A DNA stretch of 64,000 nt from Porites lobata (lineage: Eukaryota; Cnidaria; Anthozoa; Scleractinia; Poritidae), in the NCBI GenBank assembly GCA_942486035.1, contig CALNXK010000156.1, positions 970,001-1,034,000 on the forward strand. Reading direction: 5' to 3'. Of this stretch, positions 54,955 through 64,000 are shown in pieces. The position numbers and the translations under genes are program-made. Below the pieces are notes generated by a model. The model had not been told where the DNA came from and ran no database searches. It worked only from the letters and a program-made list of their open reading frames with translations. How positions within the stretch are numbered: position 1 is the first letter of the stretch; every line of letters begins with the position of its first letter.

Positions 54955-57900
54955 TAATACTAGCTGTAACTAGGTCTTCAATCAAATTTAATTGTAGTCC
55001 ATAAGGGCAAATCCGTTGGTCGGATTACTGGCTGGCTACGGTGCCAATAAATGGACTGAAAGACTGTCGGGTCTTAGTGTGTGTCATTGATTGATTGCAA
55101 GATTAAATGAAACCCACTTTTCTTTTTACGAGGAAAAAATCTGTTGAAGAGAAAGAACTGGATTGTGATTACCCAAGTAAGAAATACGTTTAATAAACTT
55201 AACGTCCTACATATAATAAATATATCGCACCTAAAATTTTCCATACTTGTCAGACAAGTTTCCTTTCTTGTATGAAAAGTTCCCATTAATAAACTCAGCT
55301 ACAGATCTCTCCAATTTGGTCGGCCCTTATTCTCAGTTTCATTGAAAATGTAAGTCAAAGGTTTCCAGCGGTTATGTACGAGTATCAGTAGCCTATTTGC
55401 CATCTTTTTAAAACGCGGCTTAAAACCTTTTACGTATCAACTGAATTCCAAAAAATGGTCCCAAATTTTGTAATGCCGGCTATATTTAGGCATTGAAACT
55501 GTTTCCAGTCGTCTGTCTGTTGCTACGGATGGCAAGAATGCATGGACTTGGATCAAAACTTGAAAATAGTTGAGCCAAGTTGTAATTCTACGCCTGCTAT
55601 AGATCGTCTTCACTCACGTGGCCAGCATCGATGCACGTTCCTGGGGCAGGAACGCGTGACGAACCCCTGAGAACGTCTGCGTGGGAGGTTAAACTCCCAC
55701 AGGATTGCCTTGGTACACCAACATGGCCGCCGTTTCATTGTTTTGGAACACTAATATGGCCGTCGTGACGTCATGTGAAAACGCTCTATATTTGTGAACT
55801 GGGCCTAATGTTTACATTGGCAAGTAAATGCTGGAAAAGGACAAGATGGCAAATGGCGCCACAAGCCCCTTTAAGGAAGCCGGCAAACCACTACCGTCTT
55901 AGTCTCGGATGTCATTAGTCTAAGAGCAAGCTCTCTATGGTTGTTCTTTCCCTTACCTCGGACGGTAGCCCAAGTTGAACCCTTAGTTTGTCGAGACCAA
56001 AGCTTGCTCGCACGTCTGATGTTATTTACGATCTGTTGGGATTGGAACTGAAATGAAGCCTACTTAAATTTATCGTTTGCATGTAACAAATCATGACTGA
56101 AAAGGACTTCCTCTTGAGACACTTCCTGAGTAAAAAACTACATCCGGAGATCAACAAATCTGAAATGAATTGTTATGAAACGAAAAGGAAATGAAAACAT
56201 TTACAGTAATTAGTCCATATGCAAACCACCCTCCAATACTGAAACGAACAAAAAAGGTATTGTTTCAAACCCCGTTAAAAACCGTAAGAACCATGGGCGT
56301 ATAGTTGTCTACTGCTTGTATTCTATTTGATCGCCAAGTACCTTGTTGCAATTTTCAATCCTTTGGCCTCCTCATTCATTCTGTTTCGGGGATTTTCCTC
56401 TTAACCTCTACAATCCGACATTTACGCTAAAAATAATTTAAAGGACTGGTGAGGTAGAAGATACCCTTTTTTTCACAACTCTTTGTAGCTCAATCGAACG
56501 TTAGACGAGATTATAGCCAATTTCTTTCTATGTCGTCACTCCTGGCACATAGGGGACCAAAAGTAAGACTCGTTGACTGTAAAATCAAGAATAATCGAGC
56601 CGGTTTTAGTGCCAGTGACACAAAATCAGTGATACATCTATTATCTTAGCTCAGTTTCCGGCAGTGTTTTTTGTCGGTGGACTCTTTGAAAGTAGATAGC
56701 GAAATTTCAATTTTGTCAGGAAGAAGGGGGAGACACAAAACGAAAGAGACTAGATTAGATTTTCTTTGTAAAATTGTAACAGCACCGATAAACGTTGTGA
56801 AATGGTTAATCTAGTTGATTATTGGGCGTATCAGCCCAACTCGTACAGAAAAAGCGCACTGATGAGAGAAATGTTCTCTGCGGCCTCTGTTAGCAGGGAA
56901 AGAGAAATGACTCTTTTAAAACGTTCATCGTCGTTAACGCACATTTTTGAAGGTATTTGCGACCGGCAAAGTTTACGAAATTCTGCCACAAGTCACAAGG
57001 CGAAAAGTAGCGACAAAACTTTGAAAAATGTGGCAGAGTGAAAGCCAAACAACAAACAAATGTAAATTAGAAGGCCTAGACGGAATAGTGAAATGAAAAT
57101 TTGGAAAGTAAATCAAGAAAATTGATACTAACTTAGAAAGGAGAAATTTGAAATGGGTAAAATTACCTTACTTACTCGCAAAAATATAAAAGGGATCAGA
57201 ACTTGATGTTGCTGCCTTTGCAATTACATGGTCCACAGTTGATCGAAATAGAACTTATTAAAGTGCTTGATTGAATTCTATACGGGTCCATACTTGCCTT
57301 TGAAAAAGCGGTGATGGCTATGAAAACAATGTATACGCTCATGCTAAGGTACCGGGAATTCCCTTCCCTGCTGAGGGATCAACTGTATTCAGTAAGAGGG
57401 AACGGCATCTTTTTAGTTTGCAAACTGCAAAACAACTTTGTCTCTGAACTGGGAGGAATCCAGAAATTTCAGAGTAGGGTTTATGAAATGAGTTTTACAT
57501 ACTTTTTAACTTGTTGAATTGTGAATCAAGCAATTATATAAACAGATGATGATTTTAATTGATAAGATGTACTCTTGGGCTAAGAAAAGCCGATTCTGCC
57601 TAAAAAACAGTTTTAAGTCGTATTAATCGGGGCGGGTATTTTACAAACTTCCTCTGCTTTGGTTAAGAAAATAGACCTGATTTGCCCCTTTAAGATTGTA
57701 TTTTAAGAGTTAACTTTAAGACAGGGATATTATTATCACTGGTTTTAAGCAAACGAACAAAAAAAAAGCCGTAAGAAGAAGCTAGGAAGCATTTCAAAAC
57801 TGTTAAGATCCGGAAACACCCATATCATCCTGCCATAAAACCTTACACATTTGAGCTGCAGGCCGGCCGTCCTCAGAACACACTTTTCAATTTCTCTGTA

Positions 57901-59856
57901 TTAAGGTTGGAAGCCTTGCTGATTAAGTAAGTAAACAAACCGACTCAGCTGGGCTAAGCAACACATGATCAGTAAAACTTAAAATATTTGCAGTAATGCA
58001 AGTTTACGATTCGTTTACGTAATCTTTGATACACATGCAGGTCTGATATCTGGATAACGAACAGCTTTACTTGTAGAGACCTCAAAGAATTTAACCAGCG
58101 CAAATGGAGCACACTAAGTATGAGCCCTTAAACGTGTGAGACAGTTTGTAGTTTGTTTCTCCGTCGAACCGAACCGACCGTGAATTATCAATTAAAAAAA
58201 AAGAGAAAGAAAAAATAAAAAAGAATTACAGGGATGACTGAGAGATTATACAATACGATTATTGAGATAACTTCAAAACCAGAATAGTTAATTCGATGGA
58301 AATTCGAAAGTGTGTTGGCTGCCAAATAACTAAACGAATTAAGGCTACAGGAAGTTGCAGGTACTTCAAAGTTCCTGGCCCCTTTACAATTGCTGGAGCG
58401 CATATTACAGTTGAACTTTTATGTACTGACAAAGAGTCAAGGGACTGGAAAATTATGTTCGCTCTAAACGAGGTCTTGTTTATATCGAGGTTCTTTTCTA
58501 TTAATATATTTTACTATTACTGGGGCGAGAAATATGTTCGTTATACGTTGAGGATTTCGTTATATAGAGGGTCATCATTCTGCAGACATTTTTTTTTTAA
58601 AGCACGAGTTTCGAAACAGGAAAATGAAGCGAATGCCTCTTTAGGAAATATCAAGAAACAGCCCCATAATAATAAACCTACTCAACAAGGCGCACTATTT
58701 GATCGGTTAATTTGTGGCAGTTAATTTGGGATTGGACTATGTGAGTCTTGCCTTATACAGAGCATGGCATAACAGGGTATATCATACAAAAAGGGTTTTT
58801 TCAGAGAGATAGACAAACTGCTAATGACCTCACAGACATAGACAAGTGTTTGTTTCTCTAAAAGTGATATCGTCTAATAGTTCAGTCTGACCTGAAGAAA
58901 TGTGCTTATACATGTTATCTTTTCAATTGACTCTTATTCTTCAACGCCGACGACTACTTTGGATCCAAGCATATAGAAATGCTCGAAAGGAAAGAGCAAC
59001 GAACAGGGAAGGACAATTTCTTTGTCTAATACTGAAAATTCACGGTAGATGATTTTCTCCATGGTAGGGAGGAATCACATGATTCAACTTAATGCTTTTC
59101 TTTACTACTGAGTAAAACGGGTACTGTGTGCTAGAACATAAACGGCTTCTTACCCTTTCTTTGCTAAGTGAAGCTCCTGAGAAGTGACCCGTCCAAGTAC
59201 GAATATTGGTACAGTGTGAAAGCTTAAACGTTATGTACTATTTTTAATTCTGGGGGCAGCACGAGGAAATACAATCTTATAGATGCTGACAGCAACTGAT
59301 CTCCTGCGTCACCATGGCAACCATGACTTGGAACGTGACAAAACTAATGTTTCCTCCCTTAGTCGGACTTACAAGTCAATACATCATCAATTTCTTCTGC
59401 CCGCTGGTCTAGAGCCGGATGTTGCTCGGCGAAAAATAAATTGCTCTCTATCGTAACTGCCGCAAAAATTTGTCGCGGTTTAAGGCCGTGAATCGAGCTG
59501 ACGAAAGAGTCTTTCAACAAGCATGTATTGCTTGCTGGGTGGGGTGATCTTGCCGAATGGGGTGGTCGTATTTTATACCAAAAAAGGAGACAGCATCCAT
59601 TAAAGAATTCCTAATCCACCAGCTCTGTAACATCAATACTATAAATACAACACAATGTTAGCCAAAACAATCAAAACACTATCATCAACGGCTTACGGAA
59701 TATTACTGGGCCGGTGAATGTGCCACCCACGCCACTGAAATAAACTTGAATAGAAGAAGTCCTCAATTGCGTGCATTTTAAACTCCTGGTATAAGATTTC
59801 ATGCAACCCCTTTTGTTTTCAAGTTAAATGTACTTACTCCTTTTCAAACATGGCAG
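54955..59856. other. Gene-poor AT-rich stretch
   Basis: A block near 55620-55790 (ACCAACATGGCCGCC, GTGAAAACGCTCTAT) looks like another dispersed repeat. Open frames at 56802-57041 and 58296-58724 are the longest, and neither has a recognised domain. No splice chain or RNA gene was found. Confidence 0.4.
56802..57041 (+). CDS. Hypothetical small protein, unproven
   Basis: A 79-codon frame with ATG, balanced composition (MVNLVDYWAYQPNSY..., Ser/Arg/Lys-rich second half) and a stop. It contains a possible donor (GAAG|GTATTT near 56954), so it could also be a first exon. No family was recognised and no partner exon identified; it may be chance. Confidence 0.15.
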   Translation: MVNLVDYWAYQPNSYRKSALMREMFSAASVSREREMTLLKRSSSLTHIFEGICDRQSLRNSATSHKAKSSDKTLKNVAE

Positions 59857-59919
59857 AAAATGCTTGGCAAAGCACTTTAGAGGGCAGCCTGCCCTCTAAA
59901 GTGCTTTGCCAAGCATTTT
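59857..59919. repeat. 63-nt near-perfect hairpin
   Basis: AAAATGCTTGGCAAAGCACT(TTAGAGGGCAG) is followed after a single C by its exact inverse, giving 31 paired bases with no mismatch. No related copy was noticed in the window and no coding is possible. It could be a collapsed MITE or a small-RNA precursor. Confidence 0.9.
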
Positions 59920-60588
59920 AGTCGCAGCCAAAGCTAAGGGCGTGTTCGATTGACCACATTCCTCGGAATAAGAAAAATGGAGAAAGCTCTAAATGAATCA
60001 ATAACTAGAAGTGACTAGAAATCTGCTTGAAACAAGATCTGGCGATAATTGTAGTGTCTTATGAGTAGCCCAAAGAGCATGGTACAAGAGTTTTGCAGCA
60101 AAACTGTGGCTTATTCTTGTTCCGCAATACGATCCGTGAATTGAAAGCACTCCTAATTTGAGCGATAAGAAAACATGCTATAATAGAGTTTTTCCATTGC
60201 AAAAAAATAAAACTGTAGTTATCAAATCTTTTGAACACAGTCCCCCAAATCGGTCTTATCAATAAACGCCGTACTCTGGGAATTAAGCATAAAGCAACTA
60301 TAACATACCTGATTCAAAATTCGGCACGAGAAGCCTACGGGGCTCCAGTGACCGATGGAAAGTTGCTCTATGCCCATTTTTAAAGTACGACAATTCAAAC
60401 CGCAATAAGCTTTATTGTAAAACTGAGAAATGGCGAGACAACTCATCAGCGACCTGACTTTCGCTATTTCAAGCCACCACTCACGAATTTCAGAGACTGT
60501 CTAATTGTCTATTGAAACTGTCAGAGGTAGAAAGTTTTATCTCGATGTCCTTTCCACAAATTTAGCAAAATGTTTGAAAATAGATGTA
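59920..60588. other. No gene recognised
   Basis: Short unrelated open frames on the minus strand only; nothing else seen. Confidence 0.4.
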
Positions 60589-60964
60589 CCGTATTTATTC
60601 GAATAAGCGCCCAACCTTGAATTAGCGCCCACCTCGAATAAGCGCCCATGCTAAAGGCACAAAAAGTTAATAAGCGCCCACCCCACCCCACTCTCTGCCA
60701 CAAAAACTCCAATAAGATATAATAAGATACCCTCCCGAAGACGGAGTTTTCTTCAGAGTATTTTACAGAAACCTTGCTTTGCTACATCTTCACTTTTTGT
60801 AATTAGCATTTACTGCTTTGTTGCAAAATAATATTACACTTGCTGAGAATGGTGAAAATTTAATAAGCGCCCAGCTTCGAATAAGCGCCCACCTCGAACA
60901 AGCGCCCACTCTCAAGGTCTAAAAATTTAATAAGCGCCCAGGGCGGTTAATCGAATAAATACGG
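60589..60964 (+). mobile_element. Complete AATAAGCGCCC-type MITE (376 bp)
   Basis: Terminal inverted repeats CCGTATTTATTCGAATAAGC(GCCC) and (GGGC)GGTTAATCGAATAAATACGG, with TA on each side (60587-60588, 60965-60966). The AATAAGCGCCC motif is arrayed near both ends in the same orientation, and the centre carries an ACGGAGTTTTCTTCAGAGTA block shared with 1-408. No ORF. Confidence 0.9.
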
Positions 60965-63900
60965 TACTTGTTTCATCCTTGTCTTGAAGGTTGCACGGGC
61001 GAGCTTGGGATAACGGTAAGTTTTCCGACCTTAGCTCAATAGGCACAGCTTCTCGATCCCCACTGGGCCATCATTCTGTACAATCACTCCTTTCCGGCAT
61101 TTTCAGTTCATCAAAAAATTCTGACAAGTTGCCTTATATAACGTTTGAGTAGAAACAGACCTTGCCATTTTTTTTATTAAATCAAGAATGATTTAGAACT
61201 ATTATAACCTTTAATTTTCACTGGCAGATAGTAATACAAGAGAATTCGAAAGAACACGACCATCGAAAGTCTCACGGCATGCGATACTGGGGTTGAGATT
61301 ATTCCTTGACGGTTCGGTTTCGTTTCACAGCGAATAAAGTCAAGTCTGATGAAATTAAAAATAGATTAATGCAGGTGTTAGTTTCTAAAGAAACTGTGGT
61401 GTTGCGTTGGTAGTGAAATACCAAAATTTGCTTTTACATTTGTATCAATTCCAGTTGATCAAAGTGCGATATTAAAAAGTAGGTTGGCCGATTCCAACAG
61501 AAACTGACGTTTCGATTTGACCTGCCCATCATCAGAACGATTCCAGCCAGTTATATGGACAGTTTTGAAACGAAATCAGACATGATTCATGTACAAGTAC
61601 AACCATGAATTTCCACAAGCCAAATCTGCCAATGGAGTTAACCGAAATCATGTACATGACTATGAAAAGTCTCAGTGCTTCCGCAGTGCAAGAAATTAAA
61701 GTTTTCAGGGGCACCCAGCAAGAATATAGCTCAAAACCACTTAAGCATAGCATTGTTAAACATATTTTAGTATTTAAACGATAGATATAGGCATATTTTT
61801 ATCCCCTAAAAATTTTTTTATCTGTTCGGATTTCCTAGCTGAAAGTCTAGTGATCCGAAAATTATGGGGCTCGAAACTTACCTTTTCGAAAATTTCAGCA
61901 AGAAAAAAGGCCCCCGAAAATTCTAGGTGACCTGTTTACGGTAAAAATCCGTTAGGAATGGGAGATTATACCATTTTTTAGATGTTCGAAAATCCTAGGG
62001 CAGGCAGGCAAGCAAGAAATTTTACAACAAATGTTCCGAAAATTCTAGATCTCAAATCGTCTTCCAAACAGATATTTTCCGAAAATTGACGTTGGGTGAC
62101 CCTGAGTTGTGCTCGTTTATCATTTGATTTGCTTTTAGTCAAGTCGAAAATGGCCTTCCTTTTACTGAAAGTCATCGGTTAATATGAGGCAGCATCGACA
62201 CCTATCAGCTCATATTGCTCATGGATTGTTTGATTAAGTACGGTATAGCAGAATCGACTGTTCTCGCCCATTCTGTCATATACTTCTTCACTTATAAGTC
62301 ACCCGACATCAAAGGACAGTGTCATCTATTTTAAGCAACCGCCCTCTGACTGAAAATCCACAGGATGATTTTTTCTGTTTTTAATCACTTATTAATTAAG
62401 CAGTGGAGGCATATCTATATATTTAAGCGCAATTAATGAAGCCAATGATAATTTTTTTTAATCATAAATAGCTATGATGCGTGAGTGGGTATCACTTTTG
62501 CGCCTTAGAACTGATTCTTTTAAAGTTCGCGTGATTTAATCGCATTGGTGGTCCAATTATGTATAATTTTAGCACTGATTTCCATTTTTGAACTCGTGAA
62601 ACGAAAAAGTCACCATATTATGAGAAATTTAATTAAGCGCTGTATTCAGTGATCAGGTGGTTACGGACTACAACGCTGTTATTAATTATCACTGCCTGAG
62701 GGAATGCCAACATCCTTGATGGACGGATGGTAACCAATAAGGGTTTATACAAATTCAGTATGGGCGCTTATGGCTGGATTCTAAATGTTGCATTTCAAGG
62801 AAAAACTTATTCAAACTGCATTTAATGACAATAAAATTAAACGGCTTTTCAAGCACATAAGGTCTTGTGGAATAGAGAGGGGGAGGGGGCTCTGGGCTGA
62901 ACCTTAACTCAGGGTCATTTTAAAAATAACTGAGGAAGAAGGTGCTGCTTTTGTCGACAGACCTTAGAATGGTGGTCCGTGAAGGAATCGAAAAGTTACA
63001 AACCGCTTACAAACTAAATAACTACTTAGTGGAAAGTATAAACATTCAGGTACTCACTAATTAAGTAGTAGTTTTGGAAAAGGGAAGAAAACTGTGGATT
63101 CTAGGTTGCGATTACCTTTCAAGGAGCTTGATTTCTTCTTATAAAAAGCCTTGCAATGGAGTTTCCTCAGTGCTACTTTCTTCTTGAGCAACTTCCACAG
63201 TAGAGGTGACTGAACAAAAACACTATGGGCCTGATGAAAACTGAGAAGCTCGGATTAACGGAAGTCCGTAAAAAGCAAGAGGATAAACCTTAATAATTAG
63301 AAACATCCACTTTTGCTGAAACGTGTTCATCCTTTGTTACCCTTGTTCCAAAGGTCTGTTCTCAAAATATCTAGGATATAATAAACCGCTTTAAAAAGAA
63401 CCAAAATTAGCTCTCGAGAGAGCTTTGCGCATCGCATTGCGCCTCGTTGTCGCCGTTTCACAGCGCCTGGTTCAACACAAGCTTTTTGCCGAAATCTGGT
63501 ACCCAAGATAATCGCGTGTAGGAAATAATTAATTATTAGCGAAACGTGCTATAAAAATGATAGAGAAATTTTAAACGCAAAAGTATTTTCGTCATTATTT
63601 GTCAAAATATCAAAACAAAAACATAACGCATGTACAGCTGTACTGGTAAAAACTTCCTTAAAATTTCTTAGACCCTTTCTCTCGTAAACAAATCAGTTAT
63701 GACAAAATAGTTTGCTCTCCTAAGTTTTAAATCTTTAAATCTGGGCCAAGTCCCATGGTGTTACCGTGCATTCCACTGGAAACGCTTTGGCAGAGCCTTT
63801 GCATAATGTCAGCAATACCTTTTATTACGAGCTTTTTTATTTGGGAGTCGCCCAAATAGAGTAATCGAGTTCGCTTGTTTTGATTTAAAGTTGCAATAGG

Positions 63901-64000
63901 CACGCAATACGTGCGAACGTAAACACGCCAAACGACGCGAATGTCTGCCGCGCCCTGCGTCACAACACAGCATTTATCTTCGTTACATATGACCCTAAGA
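60965..64000. other. Gene-poor tail of the window
   Basis: 61850-62100 contains several CCGAAAATTCTAG/TTTCGAAAA motifs, also seen as TTTTCCGGGCTGAAATTTTC near 52130, suggesting a further dispersed repeat. Open frames (for example 63727-63963 minus) lack recognisable domains. No gene is called. Confidence 0.4.

Noticed and set aside
58296..58724. 142-codon plus-strand frame
   Set aside because: Composition shifts from Cys-rich to Tyr/Phe-rich to Asn/Gln-rich with no domain, likely chance in AT-rich DNA.

Overview
Eukaryotic genomic window, intron-rich and packed with short non-autonomous transposons. Gene content, intron style and several repeat families (the AATAAGCGCCC elements and the GGGGGGTACTC family, which I recall from stony-coral genomes) suggest an anthozoan cnidarian, probably a scleractinian coral. 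The organism is inferred and not proven by any marker here.

Two host genes can be rebuilt by joining exons whose splice sites and reading phases agree. Both are on the minus strand, head to tail. (1) SMG7, the nonsense-mediated mRNA decay factor, runs from 28789 down to 3879 in 25 small exons (about 757 residues). The N-terminal 14-3-3-like/TPR region and the extreme C-terminus are clear. The penultimate exon is one base short and breaks the frame, and one intron is only 40 nt. (2) A pappalysin (PAPP-A-type metzincin) runs from 45408 down to 32513 in 7 exons (1576 residues). It has a signal peptide, furin site, LamG, two LNR modules, the zinc-binding HExxHxxGxxH, five CCP/sushi modules and a C-terminal LNR, the same order as in vertebrate PAPP-A. 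It is a secreted or cell-surface protease, whereas SMG7 is cytoplasmic RNA surveillance; nothing suggests the two work together.

Mobile DNA fills the rest. 1-2729: a partial TA-flanked MITE abutting a Ty3/gypsy-type element reduced to gag plus integrase. 20323-24623: a second gypsy element with both 145-bp LTRs, in SMG7 intron 4 and antisense to the gene, lacking most of RT through integrase. Introns also hold tRNA-derived SINE heads and MITEs of TA-, TTA- and hAT-type. 28790-32512 is intergenic with a long palindrome and a SINE. 45409-64000 has no recognisable gene and holds foldbacks, a three-level nested transposon (52836-54954), a 63-nt near-perfect hairpin (59857-59919) and an intact second copy of the MITE that opens the window (60589-60964).

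No bacterial-type operon, CRISPR array, rRNA or convincing functional tRNA gene is visible.
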